From Aquimarina atlantica (lineage in GTDB: Bacteria > Bacteroidota > Bacteroidia > Flavobacteriales > Flavobacteriaceae): a stretch of DNA of 64,000 nt. Position 1 is the first letter of the stretch. Every line of letters starts with the position of its first letter. The position numbers and the translations under genes were made by a program. The DNA is taken from the NCBI RefSeq assembly GCF_000626715.1, contig NZ_AQRA01000001.1, forward strand, positions 806,001 through 870,000, read 5' to 3'. Positions 24,298 through 33,435 of this stretch are shown here, one piece after another. The notes under the pieces are model-generated. The model worked only from the letters and a program-made list of their open reading frames with translations, searched no databases and was not told where the DNA came from.

Positions 24298-25733
24298 TGT
24301 ATTAAGTTATTAATATCGTCAGATACTTTCAGTGTATAAAAAACAATAGCATATGCCAAGCCTATTAATACGCTTTTAAGAATGATATTAAGAATTGGAT
24401 GAAGCGGTAATTCCCAAAAATAAAAACCAAAAACAAAAGCTATAATGAGCACTAATGCCAAAGCTGTTTTTTGTGAAAAAGGATGCATCCCAAATTTGGC
24501 GTAGACAATCCATAACTTAGCAAAATTATAACAAAACACGGCAATACACGTAGCAATAGCTGCACCGGTAACGCCAAAAGCAGGAATCCAAAGCATATTA
24601 AGTATCACTGTAAGAATTGCCATCCCTACTCCTATATATAGTACCATTCTATAATAATCAGAACTATATAGAATTGCATTATTATTTCCTAAAAGATTAT
24701 CGAATAGCTTAGCACTCCCTATTAAAATTACAACCCAAATAAACAGTTCATACTCATCAGGGATAATTTCAAAAAGCTGATGTACATTACAAGTAATCAA
24801 TACAAAAAGTAACCCACTGGTCACTAAAAGGTTTAAAGAGCTTTTTTTATACAAATCTCGCAATTGATCTTTTGCCTTTTCGTTAATTAATTTAGCGGTT
24901 AATGGGTACGTAATCTGATGCATGGCTCTAGAAGGAATAATAATCACACTAGCGATATAAGCGCATATTCCATATTTAGCCACATTTTCTATAAGAAGAT
25001 AACGTTCTATCATCGTCTTATCCAAATCAATTAACAAAGTAGCCACAGAACCGGCAATCAATATTAATCCAGAATATTTGAGTACAGAAATATAATTATC
25101 GGGTAAAGAAAACCGTGGTTTAAAACGGTGAAGTTTCAATGCATATGCTTGCATAATCCCTGTGCGCAAAACATATGCACTCATGAGTGCATATACAAAT
25201 TGCTCAACAGTTAGAATTTCAAAATATACCAAAAACAAAAGAATACTTATACATAACCTTAAAAACAACTCTTTCATGATGTTTCCGAACACACTCTTAA
25301 GTTTTACTTTAGACCATGCAAAAAAGATTTCAAAATAGGAAACTGCAAATGCCAGAATAAAAATAGTCCATACATAAGGTTGCACTATTGTATTCTTATC
25401 ACTAAATAAGTCCAGAATTGTAGTATAGAAAAACGAACCTAGTATTCCAAGAATTAGAGCTATCAATAATGGTAAGATCAACATCATGGTTAGAAATCTA
25501 TCTTGTTGTTCCTGATCTAAGTACGATGAAAAAAATTTCACCAGGGTGTTATGTACACCAAATGCCATTAGAGGCCATATTAGATTTGAAGCTGTAATCA
25601 GGTAAGAGACCAATCCATAATGTTGTTCGTCCATAAAATTGGTGAATAAGAACAATGTATTTATGGCTCCAATACCAAACCCCATACAAGTAATAATAGC
25701 ATTTTGTATGGTTTGATTAACAACTACTCCCAT
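24276..25733 (-). CDS. Polysaccharide flippase (Wzx/MOP superfamily)
   Basis: This 485-residue integral membrane protein has about 14 predicted helices. The order is typical of the MOP exporters: an N-terminal GFGIGAINTLFLF, a charged cytosolic YLDQEQQDRF loop, SGLILIAGSVATLLIDLDKTMIERYL in the middle, and paired helices at the end. It should flip undecaprenyl-linked saccharide units for lipopolysaccharide, capsule or exopolysaccharide. It is not inside a glycosyltransferase cluster; the nearest glycosyltransferase lies 12 kb away. The C-terminus (IQKIPRGA) overlaps a terminator stem. Confidence 0.88.
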   Translation of the reverse strand: MGVVVNQTIQNAIITCMGFGIGAINTLFLFTNFMDEQHYGLVSYLITASNLIWPLMAFGVHNTLVKFFSSYLDQEQQDRFLTMMLILPLLIALILGILGSFFYTTILDLFSDKNTIVQPYVWTIFILAFAVSYFEIFFAWSKVKLKSVFGNIMKELFLRLCISILLFLVYFEILTVEQFVYALMSAYVLRTGIMQAYALKLHRFKPRFSLPDNYISVLKYSGLILIAGSVATLLIDLDKTMIERYLLIENVAKYGICAYIASVIIIPSRAMHQITYPLTAKLINEKAKDQLRDLYKKSSLNLLVTSGLLFVLITCNVHQLFEIIPDEYELFIWVVILIGSAKLFDNLLGNNNAILYSSDYYRMVLYIGVGMAILTVILNMLWIPAFGVTGAAIATCIAVFCYNFAKLWIVYAKFGMHPFSQKTALALVLIIAFVFGFYFWELPLHPILNIILKSVLIGLAYAIVFYTLKVSDDINNLIQKIPRGA

Positions 25734-25848
25734 TATTGTTTTTTGATCATTTTAATTTTAAAGTCTAAAAGTACAAAATACGAGATTAGTGGTAACATGA
25801 TATTTTTTTATAAACTGAAGAAAAATATTTTTGTCATTTAGTAGTACA

Positions 25849-25880
25849 AAAAAAGGTTGTTAGAAATAACAACCTTTTTT
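25849..25880 (-). terminator. Terminator of BspA-like gene 1
   Basis: AAAAAAGGTTGTTA pairs with TAACAACCTTTTTT around a GAAA-type loop. On the minus strand a T-run follows. It lies 20 bp beyond the stop at 25901. Confidence 0.85.
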
Positions 25881-25900
25881 AATGATATTACATATATTAT

Positions 25901-27712
25901 TTATCTAGGGCAAATCTTAGCTACATCTCCCGTAATAGTCCAACCTTTTGCAACTATTAAAGTATTTCTTTCTACGTTACCATTGCAATACTCTAAACCT
26001 TTTGCACCCAAAGTTACATTAGATTGTAGGTTTGGTAATTTAGACCATTCGATTAATAAATTATCATAATTATCATTAGAAAGATTAGTATCGTCTAGCA
26101 TTCTATCCATAACCGTTACCTTGCTTACATCCCACTTTCTAAGATCTTGATTAAAGGATGTAGCTTTATAAAACAACCCTCTCATAAAGGCCACATTGCT
26201 CACATTCCAATTACCAAGATACGCATTAAAAGAGGTAGCATTAGAAAACATAAACATCATATTAGTAACCTTACTCACATTCCATTTACCAATATCTCCA
26301 TTAAAAGAGGTAGCATTAGAAAACATCCCAGCCATTAATGTTACATTACTTACATCCCATATATCTATTTTTCCATTAAAAGCAACTGCCCCAGAAAACA
26401 TTTGTTCCATAGTAGTTACATTGCTCACATCCCATTTACTAAGATCTTGATTAAAAGATGAAGCTATAGCAAACATATATCTCATACTTGTTACATTAGC
26501 TACGTTCCAATTACTAAGATCTTTATTAAAAGAAGTAGCTTCGCTAAACATTGATCCCATATCGGTTACGCTACCAACGTTCCACTGATTGATATCACTA
26601 TTAAATGCAGTAGCACCATTAAACATACTACTCATATTAGTTACCTTACCTACATTCCATGTACTTATGTTTCCATTAAAAGAAGTAGCTTTAAAAAACA
26701 TAGAACCCATTTTTTCTACCTTACCAACATTCCATGTACTTATGTTTCCATTAAATAAAGTGGCATTAGAAAACATTCCTCTCATGTCTGTTACATTACT
26801 AACATCCCATTGATCGAGGGCTTTGTTAAAAGAACTGGCGCCAGAGAACATACTTCTCATGCTTGTTATGGTACTCACATCCCAATTATTAATATCCCCA
26901 TTAAACTTAGTACAACCATAAAACATAGATTGCAATTCTGTTACCTTTGACAAATTTGGTATATCCTTGGCGTTATAAGTCATATTTTTGCAATCAATAA
27001 AAGCTTCTGTAAAAAACTCCCATTGGTTATCTCCCCACTGCTCTATCGTTTCTAATTTCGCAGCATTTGAAACCGCACCTTCTCCTTCAATTTCATCAGG
27101 TTTATCTTTAAATTGAATGGCGGGTAATACTCCAGAAACAGCAACTGTATGCACTCCTGGTTCTACATAGGTATGTTTGGGGGTAGTTGTTACATTAGTT
27201 TCTATGGTTCCATCCCCCCAATCGATAGTAAAATTATAGGTTAACTCATCATTCAGTTGAAAAATAATTTCTTCATTAGCCGCGGTAGTTTTCCAGGTTG
27301 TAATAAAAGCCTCTGCTACATTTTCTAAAGAAATAGTAATCACTGCACTAGCTTTATGTATACCATCTGATACTTCTACAGTAAGCGTATATGTGGTATT
27401 GGTTTCGAAATCAAGTTTTTTACCTGCTATCAAGCTTAATTCTCCAGCATCAGTCAACTCAAAAAGATCGTTACTATTTTGGGTAAGCGCAAAAGTAAGT
27501 GAAGCTTGTTCTGGGTCTGTTGCTGCTACAGTACCAATCACTACATCATCAGCAATATTTTCGGCAACAGTAAATGTTTGAGCATTAATCACTGGTGCTT
27601 TATTAACTGTAGGTTGCGGTTGTGCATCATCATCTTTATTACATCCAATTGACAATACGGCCATCATCAATATGGCCAGTACACTTACTTTAATTTGTTT
27701 TCGTTTCTTCAT
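25901..27712 (-). CDS. BspA-like surface lipoprotein 1 (cadherin-like, PKD-like and 11 DUF285 repeats)
   Basis: From the ATG at 27712 this is 603 residues; a longer frame at 27763 would place 17 residues ahead of the signal peptide. The lipobox LSIGC is followed by NKDDD, a surface-export signal. A cadherin-like domain (APVINAQTFTVAENIADDVV...LDFETNTTYTLTVEVSDG) comes next, then a PKD-like strand with IDWGDGTIE. After that come 11 copies of a 25-residue DUF285/BspA repeat (MFSNATSFNGDI..WNVSKVTNM). A Cys-containing end (LEYCNGNVERN) closes the protein. Relatives act in adhesion. It is one of three tandem paralogues. Confidence 0.9.
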   Translation of the reverse strand: MKKRKQIKVSVLAILMMAVLSIGCNKDDDAQPQPTVNKAPVINAQTFTVAENIADDVVIGTVAATDPEQASLTFALTQNSNDLFELTDAGELSLIAGKKLDFETNTTYTLTVEVSDGIHKASAVITISLENVAEAFITTWKTTAANEEIIFQLNDELTYNFTIDWGDGTIETNVTTTPKHTYVEPGVHTVAVSGVLPAIQFKDKPDEIEGEGAVSNAAKLETIEQWGDNQWEFFTEAFIDCKNMTYNAKDIPNLSKVTELQSMFYGCTKFNGDINNWDVSTITSMRSMFSGASSFNKALDQWDVSNVTDMRGMFSNATLFNGNISTWNVGKVEKMGSMFFKATSFNGNISTWNVGKVTNMSSMFNGATAFNSDINQWNVGSVTDMGSMFSEATSFNKDLSNWNVANVTSMRYMFAIASSFNQDLSKWDVSNVTTMEQMFSGAVAFNGKIDIWDVSNVTLMAGMFSNATSFNGDIGKWNVSKVTNMMFMFSNATSFNAYLGNWNVSNVAFMRGLFYKATSFNQDLRKWDVSKVTVMDRMLDDTNLSNDNYDNLLIEWSKLPNLQSNVTLGAKGLEYCNGNVERNTLIVAKGWTITGDVAKICPR

Positions 27713-27934
27713 TTGTACATTTTTTTGAGGCCTGCGCCCTGGTTTCAAAAAAAAGAAACCCAAGGAGCATACGTAATTTTGTTTCTAATAATTGATATTT
27801 TGATGCAAACCTAACAAGATGTTTATCACGAAAAGAAGTTGTTTTGTATTCGCTATACACTACTAGATATTCGTCAGGTTTTATTTGATATTGGTTTTTA
27901 TATTCAATTAAAAACCTATGCTATTAAATACTCA

Positions 27935-27963
27935 AAAAAAGAGGTTGTCTGATCAGACAACCT
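27935..27963 (-). terminator. Terminator downstream of the Spo0M-like gene
   Basis: A perfect 22-bp palindrome (AGGTTGTCTGA and its complement, 27942-27963) is followed on the minus strand by C and seven T. The rest of the 330-bp gap (27713-28044) is AT-rich. I see nothing else in it apart from the small hairpin GGTTTC/GAAACC at 27742-27760 ahead of BspA-like gene 1. Confidence 0.85.
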
Positions 27964-28044
27964 ATTTTGGTTAATTTTCTATTAATAATCACTACTACAT
28001 TCTATAATAGATTTAACAACCTCTAATTTTTATAAGAATATGTA

Positions 28045-28515
28045 CTATATTAATTTAATATCTTTTTTATCAGAAGGATCAAGGACAGCTGCTTTTACAT
28101 CTACATTAGCCTCTACCATGTATTTTGATTTTTCATTAGATGCGAACTTGCTCATCTTTCCGATTGCGCCAAGAGTTCCTCCTTTTTCTGCCAATGAATC
28201 TGCTTTAGATTTTAATAACTTAAATGGTAAAATAAAAGGAATTTCTTTTACCTCTCCTGGTTTAATAGCATAAGTATCAGAAAACTTAATCGCACCCAAA
28301 TCAAAAGATTCTGTACTTGTATTATCTCCTCGTCCTTTTGTAAACTCCTCTACAAATTTGATTTCGACTTCTATAATTTCTTGTTCGCTTTTTGTGGTTA
28401 ACACCACCTTACCTTCTACTTGTTCACTTTCTTTAGCAACATGTCCAGGAATTTGTAGAGTTACTTTTACTCCTCCAATACCTAGTTTATTCTTTACTTT
28501 ATCAAAAAATCCCAT
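28045..28515 (-). CDS. Spo0M-like (arrestin-fold) protein
   Basis: This 156-residue protein begins MGFFDKVKNKLGIGGVKVTL, the N-terminus typical of SpoOM family proteins. It continues with the arrestin-like beta pattern (VEGKVVLTTKSEQEIIEVEIKFVEEF, KPGEVKEIPFILPF). In Bacillus, Spo0M controls sporulation, but this organism does not sporulate. Relatives elsewhere are of unknown cytosolic role. It is about half the length of the Bacillus protein, a normal size in Bacteroidota. It lies 46 bp after the voltage-gated channel gene on the same strand and is likely co-transcribed with it. Confidence 0.82.
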   Translation of the reverse strand: MGFFDKVKNKLGIGGVKVTLQIPGHVAKESEQVEGKVVLTTKSEQEIIEVEIKFVEEFTKGRGDNTSTESFDLGAIKFSDTYAIKPGEVKEIPFILPFKLLKSKADSLAEKGGTLGAIGKMSKFASNEKSKYMVEANVDVKAAVLDPSDKKDIKLI

Positions 28516-28561
28516 TTTTATTCGTTTTATTTAATTATTAAATACCATTTACTTTTATATT

Positions 28562-29431
28562 TCATTCCTCTTTTTGTTGAATTTTATAGAGCACCAGTAG
28601 TTCTTGCAGTTCAAATATTTTGCCTTCTACATCTTCGATACTTGTATCTTGTTCTCCAGATTGTACTTGATTTTCGAGTAGCATTTCATTTTTAGCATCG
28701 TCCATACCATTCATAATAACCCCTATAAATAAGTTTAAGAAAATCATAGTCCCGATAAGGACAAATGATACGAAGTAAGTAACCGAGAGCACTAAAGAGC
28801 CTTTTGAATTTATACAAAGATTCATATTACCATCATACCCGTAATTCTCGCACCCAAACATATTTATGTACATAATATCTGTCCAATCTTCTAATGTTAC
28901 CACTCTAAATAGGGATAGCATCGATCTTTGTAAATCCTGAAAATGTATGGGGTCATTTTCTGAAAAGAAGAACACACCGGCTACAGCGTAGATATAAAAA
29001 AGTAACAATAATAGAATAGAAACATACCCCATAGAAGGGATACTTTTTAATAGTGCTCCTACCAACATTTGAAGTTTTGGTAATGCTTTTATAAGTTTTA
29101 ACACCCTTAATAAACGCAGTAAACGTAATATGGCTATAGAGCTTCCTCCAAAAGGAAGAAATGCAGCTGCTACAATGACAAAGTCAAAAATATTCCACCC
29201 ATCTGTAAAATAAAGCCAGGGTTTTCTTCCTTCTGCAATAACTTTTACAACAATTTCTATAATAAAAACCCCTAAAATTATTTGATTTAACCATTCTAAT
29301 ATTTCTTCATGTTCTGAAGAAAATTTGGGATACGTAGCAATCCCAACCAGAACACCTGCAACCAAAATTGCAATGGTGACCAGGTTTTGAAACCATTTAC
29401 TTTTACTTATTGATTTACAAATATTTACCAT
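28562..29431 (-). CDS. Bacterial voltage-gated cation channel with Asp-rich, calcium-type filter
   Basis: From the ATG at 29431 the protein has 289 residues (a TTG at 29452 would add seven). Six helices are visible. S4 reads ILRLLRLLRVLKLIKALPK, with Arg103, Arg106, Arg109, Lys112 and Lys115 at every third place. The pore filter is TLEDWTD (residues 179-185). S6 is FVSFVLIGTMIFLNLFIGVIMN, and a short coiled coil (EDVEGKIFELQELLVLYK) ends the chain, as in NaChBac-type tetrameric channels. NaChBac has TLESWAS; engineered calcium-selective variants carry TLDDWAD/TLDDWSD. The two extra Asp suggest calcium permeation. Cys194 and Cys206 in the P2-S6 loop may form a disulfide. Confidence 0.9.
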   Translation of the reverse strand: MVNICKSISKSKWFQNLVTIAILVAGVLVGIATYPKFSSEHEEILEWLNQIILGVFIIEIVVKVIAEGRKPWLYFTDGWNIFDFVIVAAAFLPFGGSSIAILRLLRLLRVLKLIKALPKLQMLVGALLKSIPSMGYVSILLLLLFYIYAVAGVFFFSENDPIHFQDLQRSMLSLFRVVTLEDWTDIMYINMFGCENYGYDGNMNLCINSKGSLVLSVTYFVSFVLIGTMIFLNLFIGVIMNGMDDAKNEMLLENQVQSGEQDTSIEDVEGKIFELQELLVLYKIQQKEE

Positions 29432-29503
29432 AAAAGTTTTGTTTAATAACAATCTATTAGTTAAGTATAGAGGTTATACAGCAATAGTTTTTCCAAGTAG
29501 TAT

Positions 29504-29558
29504 ACACATAACGATTTACATATAGCTGTTTTATATGTGTTCAATATTCGTTATGTGT
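29504..29558. repeat. Nested inverted repeat upstream of the channel gene
   Basis: ACACATAACGA (29504-29514) is repeated inverted at 29548-29558. Inside it, ACATATA (29518-29524) pairs with TATATGT (29532-29538). It lies about 75-125 bp before the channel start codon, on the side of its promoter, and could be an operator or a leader hairpin. Confidence 0.5.
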
Positions 29559-29635
29559 TATGTGATATCTATAACATGGATATGTTCTTAAAAAGAGCTG
29601 GTTGATAATTTGGATATAGAATATTAAAACCTGGT

Positions 29636-29673
29636 AAAAAGGAAGCTATCCTATAATTTGAAAGCTTCCTTTT
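29636..29673 (-). terminator. Terminator of BspA-like gene 2
   Basis: AAAAAGGAAGCT pairs with AAGCTTCCTTTT; on the minus strand a run of T follows. It lies 22 bp past the stop at 29696. The same hairpin sequence follows gene 3. Confidence 0.8.
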
Positions 29674-29695
29674 GTATACTACTGATCCCTTATAT

Positions 29696-31252
29696 CTATC
29701 TAGGGCAAGAAGTGTCCCCAATGATTCTCCAACGTTTACCGTCTGTTAAATTGATTCTTTCTCTAGCTGCAGTACAATAGACTAATCCTTCTACTCCAAA
29801 AGCTACATTAGATTGTACATTTGGTAGCGCTGACCACTTAGTAAGTAGTGCATCATAATTAACTGTAGAAATATTAGTGTTATCAAGCATCCCGTCCATT
29901 ACTGTAACGTTTTGAATATCCCAATTACTTATATCTGCACTAAAAGATGTAGCCTTCCAAAACATAGATCTCATATTTGTAACTTTACTTACATTCCATT
30001 TACTAAGATCCCCATTAAAAGATGTAGCTCCAGAAAACATACTTCCCATATCAGTAACATTACTTACATCCCACTGGCTTATGTCTCCATTAAAAGCAGT
30101 AGCACCAATAAACATGCTTCTCATCCTAGTAACATTGCTTACATCCCATTTACTAAGATCTCCATTAAAAGCGGTCGCTCCATAAAACAGACCTGTCATA
30201 TCTGTAATCTTACTAACATTCCATTGGCTTATATCTCCATTAAAAGACAACGCTTTATAAAACATACTCTCCATATCGGTAACACTACTTACATCCCAAT
30301 TATTAAGGTCGGTGTTAAACTTAGCACAATTAGCGAACATTGATGTCATATTTACAACTTTACTTACATCCCAGTTACTAATATCTCCATTAAAAGAAAT
30401 AGCATTATCGAACACCGCTCTCATATCTGTAATCGTACTAACATCCCAATCATTAAGATCTGCATTAAACTTAGCACAATTAGCAAATAAGCCTGCAATA
30501 CTAGTTACTTTGGATAGATTTGGTACATCTTTAGCATTATATGTCATATTTACGGCTCCAGCAAAAGCTCCTAAAAGCGATTCCCATTGGTTATCTCCCC
30601 ATTGTTCTATGGTTTCGAGTGCTTCCCTGCTCTCAGGTGACATCATAAACATAGGAAATGTCCCTGATATAGAAACCGTATATGTCCCTGCAGTTACATA
30701 ACTATGGCTTGGTGTGGTAGTTTGGTTCTTATCAACAGTACCGTCACCCCAATCGATCGTATAATTGTAAATAACATCCTTGTTAAGGCCAATAGCAATA
30801 ACTTGATTAGCGGTGGTAGTTTTCCAGGTGGTGACAAAAGGTTCTATTGCATTTTCTACAGTAATCGTAATATCTGCACTGGCTTTATGTGTACCATCAG
30901 ATACATCAACAGTTAACGTATGAGATGCAATGGTTTCAAAATCCAGTTTTTTATCTTTTGCAAGGCTTAATTCACCTTTTGTACTTAACTCAAAAAGATC
31001 TTTGTCATTTTTAGTAAGTGTAAAAGTTAAGGCATTATCTTCTTTATCGGTAGCAGTAATAGTACCAATAATTACGTCATCTGCAATATCTTCTGCTACA
31101 GTAAATGTCTGAGCGCTTATCTCTGGTGCTTTGTTGACTACAGGAGGTTCAGGTTGTGATGGCACATCATCGTCTTTACTACATCCAATAGATAATATAG
31201 CTATCAACAATAAAGTCAATGCACTTCTTATTATTTGTTTTCGTTTCTTCAT
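29696..31252 (-). CDS. BspA-like surface lipoprotein 2
   Basis: This 518-residue protein has the lipobox LSIGC followed by SKDDD, a surface-export signal. A cadherin-like domain (KAPEISAQTFTVAEDIADDV...LDFETIASHTLTVDVSDG), a PKD-like segment with IDWGDGTVD, and eight 25-residue DUF285 repeats follow (MFSGATSFNGDLSKWNVSKVTNM type). The C-terminal cap is VEGLVYCTAARERINLTDGK then RWRIIGDTSCPR with two Cys, nearly the same as in paralogue 3. Gene flanks are also similar to those of paralogue 3. The role is probably surface adhesion or ligand binding. Confidence 0.9.
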   Translation of the reverse strand: MKKRKQIIRSALTLLLIAILSIGCSKDDDVPSQPEPPVVNKAPEISAQTFTVAEDIADDVIIGTITATDKEDNALTFTLTKNDKDLFELSTKGELSLAKDKKLDFETIASHTLTVDVSDGTHKASADITITVENAIEPFVTTWKTTTANQVIAIGLNKDVIYNYTIDWGDGTVDKNQTTTPSHSYVTAGTYTVSISGTFPMFMMSPESREALETIEQWGDNQWESLLGAFAGAVNMTYNAKDVPNLSKVTSIAGLFANCAKFNADLNDWDVSTITDMRAVFDNAISFNGDISNWDVSKVVNMTSMFANCAKFNTDLNNWDVSSVTDMESMFYKALSFNGDISQWNVSKITDMTGLFYGATAFNGDLSKWDVSNVTRMRSMFIGATAFNGDISQWDVSNVTDMGSMFSGATSFNGDLSKWNVSKVTNMRSMFWKATSFSADISNWDIQNVTVMDGMLDNTNISTVNYDALLTKWSALPNVQSNVAFGVEGLVYCTAARERINLTDGKRWRIIGDTSCPR

Positions 31253-31416
31253 TTGTATATTAATTTTTGAGGCGTACGCTCTAGATTTAAAAACCAGAAG
31301 AGCATCCTAATTTTGTTTTTAATAATTGATATTTGCTGTGTTTTATTTGATATCTATAACATGTGTATACTCATAATAGGAACACAACTTGAATATAGAA
31401 TATTCAAAATCTGGTA

Positions 31417-31452
31417 AAAAGGAAGCTTTCAAATTATAGGAAAGCTTCCTTA
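31417..31452 (-). terminator. Terminator of BspA-like gene 3
   Basis: AAGGAAGCTTTC pairs with GGAAAGCTTCCTT, and five T follow on the minus strand. It is homologous to the terminator of gene 2, including about 70 bp of flanking sequence. Confidence 0.8.
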
Positions 31453-31475
31453 TGTATATTACTTATTACTTATAT

Positions 31476-33020
31476 CTATCTAGGGCAAGAAGTATCCCCT
31501 ATGATTCTCCAACGTTTACCGTCTATTAAATTGATTCTTTCACTAAATGCAGTACAATAGACTAATCCTTCTACTCCAAAAGCTACATTGGACTGTACAT
31601 TTGGTAGTGCTGCCCACTTGGTAAGTAATGCATCATAATTAGCTGTAGAAATATTAGTATGATCAAGCATCTCTTCCATGGTAGTAACATTTTTAATATC
31701 CCAATTACTAATATCTCCACTAAAAGATGTAGCCTTCCGAAACATAGATCCCATATTTGTAACTTTACTCACATTCCATTGATTTACATCTCCATTAAAA
31801 GATGTAGCTCCAGAAAACATACTTCCCATATTGGTAACATTACTTACATTCCATTGACTTATATCCCCATTAAAAGACGTAGCATCAGAAAACATTTTAC
31901 TCATATCGTTAACATTACTTACATTCCAAGTGCCTAAGTTCCCATTAAAAGAATCAGCCCCGGAAAATATACCAGACATATTTGTAACTTTGCTTACATT
32001 CCAACTATTTAAATCTCCGGTAAAAGAATCTGCATTATCAAACATTCCTTCCATATTAGTAACATTACTAACATCCCAATCATTAAGATCTCCATTAAAC
32101 TTGCTACAGCCTGCAAACATTGATAACATATTTGTAACTTTACCTACATTCCAATTACTTATATTACCATTAAAGGAAGAAGCATCTACGAATACTCCTC
32201 TCATGTCTATAATTGTACTAACATCCCAATCATTAAGATCTTCTGCATTAAACATAGTACAACGGGCAAATATACCTGCAATGCTAGTTACTCTAGACAA
32301 ATCAGGTACATCTTTGGCATTATAAATCATATTATTACATCCTGCAAAAGCTCCATAAAACGATTCCCATTTAATATCTCCCCACTGCTCTATAGTCTGT
32401 AGTTTATGAGCATCTTTTCCAACGTTAATAGAGATACTAGGAAATTTTCCTGAAACTTTAACTGTATATGTATTGGCTGTTACATAAGTATGACTAGGAA
32501 GCGTAGTTTGATTCTTTTCAATAGTACCATCACCCCAATCTATGGTATAATCATATGTTAATTCCTTAGTAACTCCAATAGTAATCGTTTCGTTAGCTTC
32601 AGTTGTTTTCCAGGTGGTAATAAAAGGTTCTACAACATTCTCTACAGCAACTGTAATATCTGCACTGGCCTTATGAGTACCATCTGATACTTCTACAGAA
32701 ATCGTATACGAAGTAGTGGTTTCAAAATCCAGTTTTTTATCTTTTGCAAGGCTTAATTCTCCCGTATCGGTTAACTCAAAAAGAGCATCACTATTTTTAG
32801 TCAGTGTAAATATAAGTGCTTTGTTTTCAGGATCTGTGGCTACTACTTTACCAATAACTACATCATCTGCAATGTTTTCTGCTACAGTAAATGTCTGAGC
32901 GCTTATCTCTGGTGCTTTGTCGGCTATAGGAGGGGTTTGCGGTTGTTCATCATCATTGCTACATGAAAATGTTACCAATAGCATAAGTAGTATAATTCCT
33001 TTTGTTAAATGTATTTTCAT
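31476..33020 (-). CDS. BspA-like surface lipoprotein 3
   Basis: This 514-residue protein has a different signal peptide from its two paralogues (GIILLMLLVTFSC) and then SNDDE, again a surface-export type. The cadherin-like (TFTVAENIADDVVIGKV) and PKD-like (IDWGDGTIEKN) segments, eight DUF285 repeats, and the end RWRIIGDTSCPR follow. The last 60 residues match paralogue 2 almost exactly, while the signal peptide and middle repeats vary. This pattern fits tandem duplication with later recombination among repeats. Confidence 0.9.
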   Translation of the reverse strand: MKIHLTKGIILLMLLVTFSCSNDDEQPQTPPIADKAPEISAQTFTVAENIADDVVIGKVVATDPENKALIFTLTKNSDALFELTDTGELSLAKDKKLDFETTTSYTISVEVSDGTHKASADITVAVENVVEPFITTWKTTEANETITIGVTKELTYDYTIDWGDGTIEKNQTTLPSHTYVTANTYTVKVSGKFPSISINVGKDAHKLQTIEQWGDIKWESFYGAFAGCNNMIYNAKDVPDLSRVTSIAGIFARCTMFNAEDLNDWDVSTIIDMRGVFVDASSFNGNISNWNVGKVTNMLSMFAGCSKFNGDLNDWDVSNVTNMEGMFDNADSFTGDLNSWNVSKVTNMSGIFSGADSFNGNLGTWNVSNVNDMSKMFSDATSFNGDISQWNVSNVTNMGSMFSGATSFNGDVNQWNVSKVTNMGSMFRKATSFSGDISNWDIKNVTTMEEMLDHTNISTANYDALLTKWAALPNVQSNVAFGVEGLVYCTAFSERINLIDGKRWRIIGDTSCPR

Positions 33021-33333
33021 AATTAAATTTTATTTTGGTGTAATTTTTTGAGATACTACTATTTATCTTAAGCGTACGAATAAAGAGTTAAGTTTTCATA
33101 GCAAACCGCAGAAAACACTATGTCTTTATTTCAAAACAATCTCAAGTAAATAAGTCTTAGAAGAATTGGTGTATTCTTTTAAATTAATTAAGTTATATGG
33201 CAAATATTCTAATTAGGGCAATCAAAATCTTGGTTAGTATTTGCAAAGAAATAGTTTACATTGTAATTTTTTTTCATGACATATTTGGATTTAAATTATA
33301 CGCCAAAAATATCTCATTACTCAATTTCAATTT

Positions 33334-33358
33334 TCACCCGTTTAGGGTGATTTTTTTA
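33334..33358 (+). terminator. Plus-strand terminator with no recognised upstream gene
   Basis: TCACCC (33334-33339) pairs with GGGTGA (33345-33350), followed by seven T. No plus-strand gene precedes it within 700 bp, because the neighbours are on the minus strand. It could end an unrecognised small RNA. In the rest of the 33021-33757 gap I see only the dispersed element and a promoter box. Confidence 0.6.
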
Positions 33359-33435
33359 TAAATTTATTTTGACACTTTTGAAACCTATATTTAAACTATT
33401 AAATAACGTGAGTTTGACATAAGAAAATTTACGTC

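Noticed and set aside
26147..26813. Several plus-strand frames with repeated HIPITKI/LLTFQL motifs opposite the BspA-like genes
   Set aside because: They are mirror images of the 75-bp repeats in the real minus-strand genes. The same holds around 29912-30701 and 31659-32325.
28562..29431. Potassium channel
   Set aside because: There is no TVGYG filter; the pore is of the TLExW sodium/calcium type.
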